Positions 50,966-59,708 of a stretch of 64,000 nt of DNA are shown here, piece by piece. How positions within the stretch are numbered: position 1 is the first letter of the stretch; every line of letters starts with the position of its first letter. Position numbers and translations under genes: made by a program. Source of the stretch: Fervidibacter sinensis (GTDB taxonomy: Bacteria > Armatimonadota > Fervidibacteria > Fervidibacterales > Fervidibacteraceae); assembly GCA_032161045.1 (NCBI GenBank), contig JAVHTH010000018.1. One strand, written 5' to 3'. Below the pieces are notes generated by a model, which made no database searches, had not been told where the DNA came from, and was given only the letters and a program-made list of their open reading frames with translations.

Positions 50966-51715
50966 TCATCGTCCAAAATCAGGTAAATTTGGCGGCAATT
51001 TGTCAACCGGACAGTGATGTGCTGTTGAAATCTTCCACCAATCCACTGTCCTTACTCGCCCATCTAAAAACAGGACAATCTCGAACCTTGGTGGTGACCA
51101 AGTTCCAAAACGCATAAGAGGATGTGAACTTGGGACATACTCATGGAAGAAATCTTTGGCATAAATCCAACGATAATGAACCCTCCTTAACCAACGACAG
51201 TAAGCACACTGAAGTTTTTTCTCTTCTTTCATGTTAAAGAGAGCAGCAATTTCATATGGCACCCATTCAGGTGGATTGTCAATAGAAATCGCCATTGTCC
51301 CATACCTTGGCGGGATGAAATAATTAGTGAAGTAATTCTGGGGGAAATGGTATAGGTCAAAGGAATTTGTTACCCTCTCGTCGGGACAAAGCCAAATCCC
51401 TTTACTTTTACTATAAGGCAAAAGAGCAGCCTCAAACAAGGAAGGGTCATCAGCATTTGGGAAAAAGAAATGAGAGAGTTCACGGGCTGTAGGAACACGG
51501 TCTATCTTGAGGCTTATAAATGGCGGAACAAAACCATGCCAATCTTGAGCATACATTCTCAAAGCAATACCACACTGATGTAAATGTGTCATGCAACGAG
51601 TGACCCTTGTTCGCCACCTGATATTTCCATAAACAGAGTAAGTAATCCCAGCCAAAACAGCAATAATGCCGATAACGATGAGCAACTCCATCAAAGTCAA
51701 CCCTTTTCGCTTCAT
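50966..51715 (-). CDS. Prepilin-like (type IV pilin/pseudopilin) protein
   Basis: This 249-residue protein has a type III signal: MKRKG followed by the hydrophobic helix LTLMELLIVIGIIAVLAGIT, so prepilin peptidase would cleave after Gly5 and the next-but-three Glu is present. The rest resembles DUF1559/H-x9-DG-type proteins (CMTHLHQCGIALRMYAQD, a WLCPDE segment and LFLDGRVRTVDW), which abound in Planctomycetota and Armatimonadota. ATG 51713-51715 follows GAGAGG. It sits between a SPASM fragment and the Cys-rich gene, in the same order as the decayed copy downstream. Confidence 0.85.
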   Translation of the reverse strand: MKRKGLTLMELLIVIGIIAVLAGITYSVYGNIRWRTRVTRCMTHLHQCGIALRMYAQDWHGFVPPFISLKIDRVPTARELSHFFFPNADDPSLFEAALLPYSKSKGIWLCPDERVTNSFDLYHFPQNYFTNYFIPPRYGTMAISIDNPPEWVPYEIAALFNMKEEKKLQCAYCRWLRRVHYRWIYAKDFFHEYVPSSHPLMRFGTWSPPRFEIVLFLDGRVRTVDWWKISTAHHCPVDKLPPNLPDFGR

Positions 51716-51718
51716 CTT

Positions 51719-51945
51719 TTACCTCTCCATTGGACAAGGTTTTGCCTCTTCCGTTTGGCTCGGCAAGGCGGCTTTGGGCAAATTACTGACGACCTTTGCC
51801 CACGCCCTCATCTCCGCACAATATGCCTTCGGTGGCTCATACAAACTACTTGTCGCTTCCAAGTTCACAGCAGGACAACCACCTGAACATATCTCCGCTA
51901 ATAGGCACTTGCAACCTTTAAGACGAACCCATTTGCCTGCTCGTA
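51719..51945 (-). pseudogene. SPASM-domain C-terminal fragment of a radical SAM protein, copy A
   Basis: The minus strand, in one frame, reads KGCKCLLAEICSGGCPAVN, then SLYEPPKAYCAEMRAWAKVV and a tail ending PCPMER. C-x-C...C-S-G-G-C-P...Y-C is the auxiliary-cluster pattern of SPASM radical SAM maturases. There is no N-terminal radical SAM domain; the divergent GntR gene occupies that position. Stop TAA lies 3 bases before the pilin start. It is probably a truncated gene. Confidence 0.65.
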
Positions 51946-51953
51946 ACACCTTA

Positions 51954-51995
51954 TTGACACTGACAGCAACAATTGTCACAATGTTATTATGACAA
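51954..51995 (+). promoter_or_regulatory. Promoter and palindromic operator of the GntR-type gene
   Basis: TTGACA (51954-51959) and CACAAT (51977-51982) are spaced 17 bases apart, a good vegetative promoter. TTGTCA (51973-51978) and TGACAA (51990-51995) form an inverted repeat with an 11-base centre overlapping the -10, as in self-repressed YtrA-type GntR genes. A second half-site TGACA at 51961 also pairs with TGTCA. Confidence 0.6.
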
Positions 51996-52009
51996 AGGAG
52001 CGATGGAAT

Positions 52010-52966
52010 GTGAAGTGGGTTTTGAAGCGAACTAAAGGTGTGAGTTTGACTGAGCAACTCGTTGAGCAAGTTCGCTACGCAATTGCAACGGGGCAATTGA
52101 AACCGGGTGAACAATTGCCCCCGGGTAGGGTTTTGGCTCACGAACTCGGTGTTCACCCAAATACTGTCTTTGCTGCCTACCGTCAACTTGAACAGGAAGG
52201 TTTGCTGGTTTTGCGTCAAGGCAGCGGCGCTTATGTCGCTTCATTCTCCCGTGACCAACTTGAGCGCTCAGCGCAAACGAAAGTGGAAAAAGCGATCTCA
52301 ACGCTCGTGGAACTTGTGCGGGCAGGTTTGGCTACTCCAGAAGGAATTAAACGAATGCTTGACGAGCGATTGCAAAGTGTTCAACAAAATCAAATTTCCC
52401 CGAAAGTTGCTTTCGTTGAATGTAATTTTGAGCAAATGGAAACTTGCTGCGCTCAGTTGGAACAAGTTTTGGGCACTAAAGTTGAACCCATTTTACTGGA
52501 CGAGGCAAGAGAGGACAAGAAGCGGTTGAGACCCTTCCCCCTTGTTGTGACGACTTATTTCCATTTTCGCGAAGTCGCTTCATTGACGGGAAAAGGTCAA
52601 AAGGTTGTGCCTGTATTTTCTGTCCCGTCTCGCAAAGCCCTTGAAGCAATGGCAAATTTGCCTTCAAAAACCCATCTTGGTGTTATCTGTCGGGATAAAG
52701 TTTCGCTGCCAACAATAGTCCAACAAGTCCATCAACTCAGTGGCATTGAGCCGAAACTTGCAGCATGGATTGGTGACCGCAAAGGTGTCTGCAAGGTCTT
52801 GAGGGAATGCGACGCTATTGTTTTCATGCCACCTTGCCGAAGCAAAGTTCTCGCTGCTGCTCCCAAAGGCAAAACCCTCATTGAGTTTGAGCACGAAATT
52901 GACCAAAGTTCGCTTGAAGAGGTGAAGCGAGTTTTTGAACGGTTGAATGTCGCTAATCCAAAGTAA
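52010..52966 (+). CDS. GntR family transcriptional regulator with a novel-looking effector domain
   Basis: This 318-residue protein has an N-terminal GntR winged helix: LTEQLVEQVRYAIATGQLKPGEQLPPGRVLAHELGVHPNTVFAAYRQLEQEGLL, the YtrA-like layout with L-x-P-G. The C-terminal 200 residues are an alpha/beta domain (VAFVECNFEQMETCCAQLEQVLG, PLVVTTYFHFREVA, THLGVICRD) resembling periplasmic-binding or Asp/Glu-racemase-like sensors. It has several cysteines. GTG 52010 is nine bases after AAGGAG; ATG 51989 would start inside the operator. It is divergent from the Cys-rich cassette and may control it. Confidence 0.8.
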   Translation: MKWVLKRTKGVSLTEQLVEQVRYAIATGQLKPGEQLPPGRVLAHELGVHPNTVFAAYRQLEQEGLLVLRQGSGAYVASFSRDQLERSAQTKVEKAISTLVELVRAGLATPEGIKRMLDERLQSVQQNQISPKVAFVECNFEQMETCCAQLEQVLGTKVEPILLDEAREDKKRLRPFPLVVTTYFHFREVASLTGKGQKVVPVFSVPSRKALEAMANLPSKTHLGVICRDKVSLPTIVQQVHQLSGIEPKLAAWIGDRKGVCKVLRECDAIVFMPPCRSKVLAAAPKGKTLIEFEHEIDQSSLEEVKRVFERLNVANPK

Positions 52967-53025
52967 CTCAAACTGTCAATCTAAACCGCGAAAATGCTGA
53001 AAAAGTCAATGGTGGGTGATGTGCA

Positions 53026-54828
53026 ATGAGTAAGCGATGGGTTTTGATACCTTTGATTTTGACCGCTTTGCTCACAATCTTCCTCACTCTGCCTTCCCGA
53101 AAGCCTCAACCACTTTACCAACAGCCTTTGCCTCTTGCCCTTTCCGTCCACCAACAGTCTTTGAAGTTCAAAGTTGAAGAGGCGTTACCCGTTGATTTAG
53201 ATGGTGATGAGCGAACGGAGTTGGTGATCAGGGAAACTCCGACAAAACGAATTTACCTTGCCCAATGGCAGGGAAGCCGTTGGACAATAAAGCCCTTGCC
53301 CATTCCTTCAAGTAGTTCGTTACCGACAAATTTCATCCCACGCTTTGACACTGGACTTATTCCAGAGGACACTATGACGGGCAAAAAACTGCTCAAGTTT
53401 TCGGATTTGAAGTGCTTGCCCATTTTATTGCCTGACAGAAGAGTCGTGATATTGCGACGCGACCGAAAAGGAGACTTAAAAACACAGACTTTAATTAGCG
53501 ACGCTCGTTTCATGTTGGTTGGTGATTTAGACAGCGACGGGAAGCAAAATGATTTGATTATCGGTGTTTTGCCAAAGCGACTGCTTTGGTTCGTTGCTGA
53601 AAAGAACACTCTATCCTTGCGCCAAGAAATCAACGCTTTAGGTTCTGGCAAAACAAATACATGGGGGCAAGTGGAAGAAGCCCATTTATCCAGTTACGAG
53701 TTATGGATTTCACTCAAAGGCGGAACTTATAGCGAGTGGTATGTAATCTGGCGCAACCGATGGACACCTGCCCCTACAAACTTTGGTGCGATTAAGCATG
53801 GAGATTTTGATGGTGACGGAATTCTTGACTACGCAGGAATAGATCTAAACTCGCGAACACTTCAAGTTTGGCTCAGCAAAAGTCGCAAAGTGTTTAAACC
53901 GCCTTTTAGACTGCCCTTGCCTTCTGCTTTTAAATTGGCAATTGGAGACTTGGATAACGACGGACTGGTGGAAGTTTTGATGCGTGACGGGAACAAACTT
54001 GTTTGCTGGGAAATGTTGCCTTCTGGAAAGTTCAAAAGCGTTACGCTTCAAAAACGGGGATTGTTTGATGTTTTAGGTTTTGGGGATTTTGACAACGATG
54101 GTCAGACAGAGGTAGCAACACTTTACTGGACGGACATAAATCCTGTTCTCTCTAAACTTGATTGGGTTCTCCAACAACTATCCCTCAAAAAACCGCCTTT
54201 GCCAGATTTATTGTTAGTGCAAAAGACGACAAAGGGTTGGGAGTGGCGAACGGTCAAAATCTTTTCAACAAAATCACGCAGACGAGGTTACAAAATTAAG
54301 GCGTCCAAATTCGGGGGATTCTGCAGCACCGAACTCCCAAATTCGGGTGTCTGCTGTTTTGGTGGTCGTTGGTGGCTTTTTGTATCCGCTAACGACGGCA
54401 AGACACTTTCTTGTTTCCTTTGCAGGCTCAAGGATATTTTTGCAACTTTGAGGGGCGGATATTTCAATTGCCCACATGGGCACAACGAGTTTTGGCAGGA
54501 GACCCGTTTTTGGTCTGTAAAAGGCGATAAAGCGATTGAAGCGCTGCGAGTTGATGGTATCCTCGCTCACGAATTTAAGTTTCGTAGTACTCCACCTAAG
54601 GGAGTGGACTTAGACGGTGACGGGAAAGAAGAGGCAGTTTTAACGAGGACGATCGGCAACAATGCCGTTTTCGTTGCCCGCTACCGCAATGAACGATGGG
54701 AAGTTGGGAAGGTTGAACGCCCTTGCAGACTTGTCTCGCTTTCGCTTTCAAGCAAACCACGCCCTTGCTTAATTGCCGTTTGGGAGGACGGAACGATCAC
54801 GCAAATCAGTGTCCCTTCAAAGCGTTGA
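53026..54828 (+). CDS. Secreted or anchored FG-GAP/VCBS-type repeat protein
   Basis: This 600-residue protein has an N-terminal signal-anchor helix (about 5-22) and then beta-propeller-like repeats. Six calcium-binding-type D-x-D-x-D-G or D-x-D-x-D motifs appear: DLDGDERTELV, DLDSDGKQNDLI, DFDGDGILDYA, DLDNDGLVEVL, DFDNDGQTEVA and DLDGDGKEEAV. The FG-GAP/VCBS class generally mediates adhesion or surface binding in exported proteins. A second one lies at 57394. ATG 53026 has only a weak GGGTGATG upstream. Cys clusters (CSTELPNSGVCCFGG) suggest an extra site. Confidence 0.75.
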   Translation: MSKRWVLIPLILTALLTIFLTLPSRKPQPLYQQPLPLALSVHQQSLKFKVEEALPVDLDGDERTELVIRETPTKRIYLAQWQGSRWTIKPLPIPSSSSLPTNFIPRFDTGLIPEDTMTGKKLLKFSDLKCLPILLPDRRVVILRRDRKGDLKTQTLISDARFMLVGDLDSDGKQNDLIIGVLPKRLLWFVAEKNTLSLRQEINALGSGKTNTWGQVEEAHLSSYELWISLKGGTYSEWYVIWRNRWTPAPTNFGAIKHGDFDGDGILDYAGIDLNSRTLQVWLSKSRKVFKPPFRLPLPSAFKLAIGDLDNDGLVEVLMRDGNKLVCWEMLPSGKFKSVTLQKRGLFDVLGFGDFDNDGQTEVATLYWTDINPVLSKLDWVLQQLSLKKPPLPDLLLVQKTTKGWEWRTVKIFSTKSRRRGYKIKASKFGGFCSTELPNSGVCCFGGRWWLFVSANDGKTLSCFLCRLKDIFATLRGGYFNCPHGHNEFWQETRFWSVKGDKAIEALRVDGILAHEFKFRSTPPKGVDLDGDGKEEAVLTRTIGNNAVFVARYRNERWEVGKVERPCRLVSLSLSSKPRPCLIAVWEDGTITQISVPSKR

Positions 54829-54846
54829 TGTAGAAGATTGTGAACA

Positions 54847-54864
54847 AGCAGGCTAAAGCCTGCT
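54847..54864. repeat. Short palindrome ahead of the peptidase gene
   Basis: AGCAGGCT and AGCCTGCT flank AA, just after the FG-GAP gene and 30 bases before the peptidase start. It is similar in arm sequence to the hairpin near 3304-3318. Confidence 0.45.
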
Positions 54865-54893
54865 GAGGATAAATGTCAAAGGAGGTGTCAAGA

Positions 54894-57143
54894 ATGATGC
54901 GGCGATTGTTTGTGAGCACAATGCTTTGGTCGTGCCTTGCTGTGGCTTTGAGCTCTGCTCAGCCAAACGAAACTGTAAAGGCAATTATTGCCAAAGCCAC
55001 AGAGGTCAATCGTTTTTGGCTTACTTTGCCTTACAAGGATGTCAGTTTCACTTACCAATTCATCGTGCATGGTTGGGACAAGCCCGAAATTGCCTACATC
55101 GCTTGGGTAGCCTTTAAAGCCCCCGACAAAGCATGGATTCAGGAACTTAAGCGGTGGCGAGAGAGTGAAAAGGATTTGCTGACTATCATCTACAACAAGG
55201 GAGAGTTTGGCATCATCTCTCGTCAAAAAATCTCGCGGACGAAGGGATTTGGGATGAGTGTCCCGGATCCGCTTATTAGCGTCAAGATGGCATTCCATTT
55301 CTATCCCCCTTCCCCTCGTTTCTTCGCCAACCCTCAAAACTTCTCCGTCCAGTTGATAGGCAAAGAGAAGGTCAACGGTCGCGAGGCATGGGTGTTAGAA
55401 GCAAAGGGGGAAGCCAGTGGACATCTCGCTCGAGGTGTCGGGACACACATCTTTTTCGGTGGCTGGTCCTTTGGTGGAGATGCACTGTGCCTCTATGTGG
55501 ACTGCCAAACCTATACCTTGCTTAAAGAGGTTGTCCTTTACGAAGGCAAACCACATCAAATCCTTGAGTATGCTGATTATCAACCTTTGGGCGACCATCT
55601 CGTCCCGATGGTCATCCTCTGGACAAGTGCTGATGAAGAGTTCACTGATCGGTTAGAGATGCAAATCGTGGACGGTAAAGTTTGGATATTGAAACGAGTC
55701 TTTTCTGTCAAGGAAGGGAAAGTAGTCGCTGAAGTCCGAGATGCCCGATTGACCCCGTTGAGTGACAGTCTCTTTGAACTCCCGCAAGTGTGGGAGAAGC
55801 CAACAACAGAACAAGAAGAAAGCCCAACCCTTACCCTTTCAGGCAGGCATTTTCGTGTCAGTTACCCGAAAGCGTTGGAATCCTATGCTAAAGCCTTCGT
55901 GCAAATTGGAGATGCTGCTTGGGATGCTTACCGAGAACTTTACAACCTGCCTTTACCAGAACCAATTGAGTTGCAAATTCGCCTTGTTCCAGAAAAGGGA
56001 GAGCGCTTCGCCAGCCTTTGGACTGACGGGCAGAAGTTCATCTTCCTTGAAGTTGGTTCGGAGAAACCTTTGCTCGCGCCGACAAAAGGTGGCGCTCACA
56101 ATGTCTACGGCATCTGCCACGAACTCGCTCACATCGCAATCTATCATCGCATGACTCAAGTTGCGAGAATCCCTGAGGGCATCGCGGAGGGTTGGACATA
56201 TTACTTTGGCTCAGTCATCACAAGCCACCTGTTTGAGAAGTTAGGCGCTCAAGTCTACCCTGATCCTCACAACTACCATGAAACAAGCGGAATGGCGAGG
56301 TTGCTTCGCCAATTGGAAACGAGACGAGACCCTGAGACTTTGGCAGCGAAGATTCTGTATGATGTTGAACGCAAGTATGGTAGACAAGTTTTGGGTGAAG
56401 CGTTGAACCGAACCCTTTCTCAACGACCGTCAGGGCACGAATTAGTCGCTAAGTTCGTTGAAGCGCTTGTCGCGGTCACTAATGACCCCCAAGCAAAGGC
56501 TCTTGTCCCCGAACAGTTCCTTAAACCCCAAGTCCGCATTGAAACGGAGTTTCCCGACATCACTCAAAAGCGACTTTACTATGGGCTGAAGATGGAGTGG
56601 CATGAAGGTCTGCTGCAATTGCGTTACGACGATGGTGAGAAAGACGGGCAATGGAGCATCGCAGGCAGCGGACATGGAATCATCTTTGTCAAGCCCGAAG
56701 GCAAATGGCAACTTGTCGCTGTTGAGTTTTACGGTGCCCGCTACGGCGCACTTCAACCACCAGACGAAGATTTCAGCATTTTCCTTTGCAACGAGAAGTT
56801 TGAAGTCATCAGAGAGTTTCGGGCACCTTACTCGTTGTTTGCCCAACGGGGTGAGTGGAAGTGGGAACGCATTTCTGTTGAGCCGACGGAAGTGCCTGAC
56901 TTTTTCTACATCGTCATCGCTTTCAACCCGACAGCGACGAAAGGCATCTACATGGCTTATGATGCAGATGTCCCGAGAAGCCATTCACGAAAGGCATTTC
57001 CCGGTTCGCATTTGATGGACACTGAAAAGACCTACGACTGGATGATTCGCTGCTACTTGAGACCTGCCGATGAGCAAACAAGACAGCAAGCAAAAGAAGC
57101 GGTTAAGCGTTTGCAAAGTGAAATTGAAGCGTTGAAGCAGTAA
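54894..57143 (+). CDS. Secreted metallopeptidase-like protein with HELAH motif
   Basis: This 749-residue exported protein has a signal peptide (MRRLFVSTMLWSCLAVALSSAQ). The N-terminal part (about 40-320) resembles LolA/DUF-type lipoprotein-sorting domains. The middle has ICHELAHIAIYH with HELAH at 409-413, followed 19 residues later by Glu432 in PEGIAEGW, the gluzincin arrangement for zinc binding. A C-terminal beta region and a helical tail follow. Substrate unknown. ATG 54894 follows AAGGAGGTG; seven codons of an earlier reading lack support. Confidence 0.8.
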   Translation: MMRRLFVSTMLWSCLAVALSSAQPNETVKAIIAKATEVNRFWLTLPYKDVSFTYQFIVHGWDKPEIAYIAWVAFKAPDKAWIQELKRWRESEKDLLTIIYNKGEFGIISRQKISRTKGFGMSVPDPLISVKMAFHFYPPSPRFFANPQNFSVQLIGKEKVNGREAWVLEAKGEASGHLARGVGTHIFFGGWSFGGDALCLYVDCQTYTLLKEVVLYEGKPHQILEYADYQPLGDHLVPMVILWTSADEEFTDRLEMQIVDGKVWILKRVFSVKEGKVVAEVRDARLTPLSDSLFELPQVWEKPTTEQEESPTLTLSGRHFRVSYPKALESYAKAFVQIGDAAWDAYRELYNLPLPEPIELQIRLVPEKGERFASLWTDGQKFIFLEVGSEKPLLAPTKGGAHNVYGICHELAHIAIYHRMTQVARIPEGIAEGWTYYFGSVITSHLFEKLGAQVYPDPHNYHETSGMARLLRQLETRRDPETLAAKILYDVERKYGRQVLGEALNRTLSQRPSGHELVAKFVEALVAVTNDPQAKALVPEQFLKPQVRIETEFPDITQKRLYYGLKMEWHEGLLQLRYDDGEKDGQWSIAGSGHGIIFVKPEGKWQLVAVEFYGARYGALQPPDEDFSIFLCNEKFEVIREFRAPYSLFAQRGEWKWERISVEPTEVPDFFYIVIAFNPTATKGIYMAYDADVPRSHSRKAFPGSHLMDTEKTYDWMIRCYLRPADEQTRQQAKEAVKRLQSEIEALKQ

Positions 57144-57393
57144 GCGATTGCTCTCCTAAGCAATGCGAACTGCCAGTTTGCGTAAACGACCATTAAACTC
57201 AATCTCAGGGCAAGGCTTCTGATAAGCCGAAAGCGGGTGAAAAGTGCGTAATGTAAGGTGTAGAGTTTTGGGCAAATTGACGGCTCAAGGATGTCATTAA
57301 CTTTTTGCGCTATTGGACTTCGTTATTGGCGGTTTTCAAAAAAACTGCGCTGTCCACAAAGGGAGAAACGATATTGCTGGCGGTGAGGTTAAA

Positions 57394-58992
57394 ATGCGCC
57401 GATGGGTCATCGGCTTAATCACCTTCATTGCTTTAACACTCATGGCACTTTGGCTTTGGCGGATTTTGCAACCTTCCGAAGTCATTGAAGTGAGAGCGAA
57501 AATTTTGCCCATCGGATTTGTGTCTCTTCCTTATGTCCGTGACTTAGATGGCGACGGTAACGATGAGTTGCTGGTGCGGGTGTCAACACAGCCTTGGTTG
57601 GGACGCAGTTCGGAACGAGTTTTCGTTGTGACAATGCGAAACAGGCGATTGATTGCTCATCCCACTCCTTTCACTTTTGCGGAAGTTTCAAGCACTGGTG
57701 GGAGGCAAGTGATTGGGATTATTGAATCGGGGAAGCAAAGGGAAGTTGCAGTTGGCGAATGGTTACCTGATGGAAGATGGGAGGTTGAAAAGTTGGGGGC
57801 AAAAGCGAACGACTCAACTGTCACCATTGGTGATTGGGATGGTGACAACGAAGATAACACCGCCCTTGTGCTTAGTGAGAACGGAGCGAAAGTTCTCGTC
57901 TTTCAAAAGCGACCTAAAAGTCAATGGGGCAGAGTTAAGGAGATAAAAATGTCAAGAGTCGCTCAGTGGATTAGCGGAGAGGAATGGGGAGCAAAAGTTT
58001 ATGCAAGCGGTGGTATTGATTTTCCTTTGTTCTTTTGGCGTGGTCAATGGCAATTGGGACAGCCGAACGAGAGAGTCGCCTTTTTCAAAGCCGATTGGGA
58101 CGGCGATGGACAACTTGACAAGTTGCTCGTTCGGGTTTCGCCAGACAGCAAAAACTTAACAACGCATTTGACGCTTGAGACAGACAACCCAAAGAATCCG
58201 AAGGAGTATCTCTCGCATCAGTGGCATTTTACGGACTGGGAAGTTTGCCATTACTTTGTTACGCCGAGCGTTGCTACTACCGACCAATTGGGCGATGGAC
58301 GCTGGCATCTCCTTGTGTTATTGGTGAAATCCAAACCTTTAACTTTGCGGTTGATGGATTTTCGGTTTTCACCTAACCGCAACTGGCAAGTGGCGGAACT
58401 TGCGAGGTGGCAAGTCAAAGGCATAAACCTACCTGCTGATGTTGGTATTTTGGTTGGAGACAGCGATGACGATGGAAGAGCAGAAATCTTTGTGGTTAGT
58501 GAAAGGCGTTCTTGGCGCTTGCTCAAGACAGGTTCAGGATGGCAACCCCAAGCCCTTAGTTTCCCTTCACAGTCTGGGATTTTGGGATGGACAAAGGTGG
58601 GCAAAAGGCTTTGGTTTTTTAGGTTTCAAGACCGCCTATTGGAACTTGGCAATTTCCGAGCAGATGGACGATGGGAGACAAAGTGGAAGACAGCAAAGTC
58701 GTTACGGGGTCGTGAAGCGGTGAATGATTTGAACGGAGACGAACTTCCTGAGGTGCTGGTCTTTCAAGGCGAAATTTTCCCACGCCCTATTATCTGGTGG
58801 CAAACAGAAAATGCGTGGCGGAAGCAAGAATTGGTCGGCTCATCGTTACTTCGGGTTATAGAAGGTTGGTTGCACAGCCCAGATGTTTTCCCTTCACCTG
58901 GGCCACCAACAGTTGCCAAATTTGAAGGCAAAAAGTGGTTCGTTGTGTTGTGGAGTGACGGGGTTGTCCAAGCCGTGACATTGAGACATTGA
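57394..58992 (+). CDS. Second secreted FG-GAP-type repeat protein
   Basis: This 532-residue protein has a signal-anchor (RRWVIGLITFIALTLMALWLW) and FG-GAP-like motifs: DLDGDGNDELL, DWDGDNEDNTAL, DWDGDGQLDKLL, DSDDDGRAEIF and DLNGDELPEVL. Architecture matches the protein at 53026, but sequence is divergent, so they are probably old paralogues. ATG 57394 is chosen because GGTGAGG lies just upstream and the signal begins there. The two flank the peptidase, suggesting a shared extracellular function. Confidence 0.75.
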   Translation: MRRWVIGLITFIALTLMALWLWRILQPSEVIEVRAKILPIGFVSLPYVRDLDGDGNDELLVRVSTQPWLGRSSERVFVVTMRNRRLIAHPTPFTFAEVSSTGGRQVIGIIESGKQREVAVGEWLPDGRWEVEKLGAKANDSTVTIGDWDGDNEDNTALVLSENGAKVLVFQKRPKSQWGRVKEIKMSRVAQWISGEEWGAKVYASGGIDFPLFFWRGQWQLGQPNERVAFFKADWDGDGQLDKLLVRVSPDSKNLTTHLTLETDNPKNPKEYLSHQWHFTDWEVCHYFVTPSVATTDQLGDGRWHLLVLLVKSKPLTLRLMDFRFSPNRNWQVAELARWQVKGINLPADVGILVGDSDDDGRAEIFVVSERRSWRLLKTGSGWQPQALSFPSQSGILGWTKVGKRLWFFRFQDRLLELGNFRADGRWETKWKTAKSLRGREAVNDLNGDELPEVLVFQGEIFPRPIIWWQTENAWRKQELVGSSLLRVIEGWLHSPDVFPSPGPPTVAKFEGKKWFVVLWSDGVVQAVTLRH

Positions 58993-59080
58993 ACCGAGAA
59001 AGGCTTGTTAAACTTTCACCGATGCGACATAATCAAATGCGAAAGGTTCTTCTTTGAGCATCATGCAAGGGTGATGTCCC

Positions 59081-59341
59081 GTGCACGAAGCGGTGAAGTC
59101 AAGGTTGCAGCAAATTCGGTTGAGGAAATTGGAATGTCAGCGTCACATACGAGTTTTGACCCAAAAATTGGCAAGCAATCCCCGCGACCTTTGGACTCGC
59201 AGGGAATTGGAGCGAATGGAGGAATTGCTTGCGGATTTAGAAAGGCAAGAAAGACAACTGTTGGGCGACAAAGTGATGGAAGAAATAACGGGAGGAGAAA
59301 AAGATGACACAACAGAAAGTGAAGGTTCTGGTAGCGGATGA
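59081..59341 (+). CDS. Small predicted coiled-coil protein
   Basis: This 86-residue protein is mostly charged helix: RLQQIRLRKLECQRHIRVLTQKL, then RRELERMEELLADLERQERQLL and an acidic tail (TGGEKDDTTESEGSG). It starts at GTG 59081 behind AGGGTGATG and overlaps the response regulator start by 38 bp with its ribosome binding site inside, so the pair is translationally linked. I recognise no family. It could be an interaction partner of the regulator. Confidence 0.6.
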   Translation: MHEAVKSRLQQIRLRKLECQRHIRVLTQKLASNPRDLWTRRELERMEELLADLERQERQLLGDKVMEEITGGEKDDTTESEGSGSG

Positions 59342-59705
59342 CGATCCAGCAATCCAAGAACTGATTCGGCTCAACTTGGAAGTTCAGGGTTATCAGGTGA
59401 TCATCGCAAGCAACGGGGTTGAAACTGTCCGCAAAGCACTTTCAGAGCGCCCCGACCTAATCATCTTGGACATCTTGATGCCTGAGATGGACGGATACGA
59501 AGTGATGCGGTTGCTAAAAAACTCCGAGGAGACCAGCAACATCCCCATTATCGTTTTGACAGCCTACGCTTCCGATGCAGGTGCTCTCGTTTCTTGGATG
59601 GAAGGGGCGGAAGGTTATTTGGCAAAACCTTTTAACCCAGATGAGTTGCTGATGCTTGTTGAACGGGTTTTGTCTTCCCCTGACAAGTCCGCTGGGGGGA
59701 AATGA
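59304..59705 (+). CDS. Single-domain response regulator
   Basis: This 133-residue receiver domain has acidic pocket ADDDP (11-15), phospho-acceptor Asp56 in LIILDILMPEMDG, Thr in VLTAYASD and Lys108 in AKPF. No output domain. It should relay phosphate to or from a histidine kinase; none is adjacent (the kinase at 26426 is far away). ATG 59304 follows GGGAGGAG. It overlaps the small coiled-coil gene and lies 3 bp ahead of comEA. Confidence 0.93.
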   Translation: MTQQKVKVLVADDDPAIQELIRLNLEVQGYQVIIASNGVETVRKALSERPDLIILDILMPEMDGYEVMRLLKNSEETSNIPIIVLTAYASDAGALVSWMEGAEGYLAKPFNPDELLMLVERVLSSPDKSAGGK

Positions 59706-59708
59706 AGG

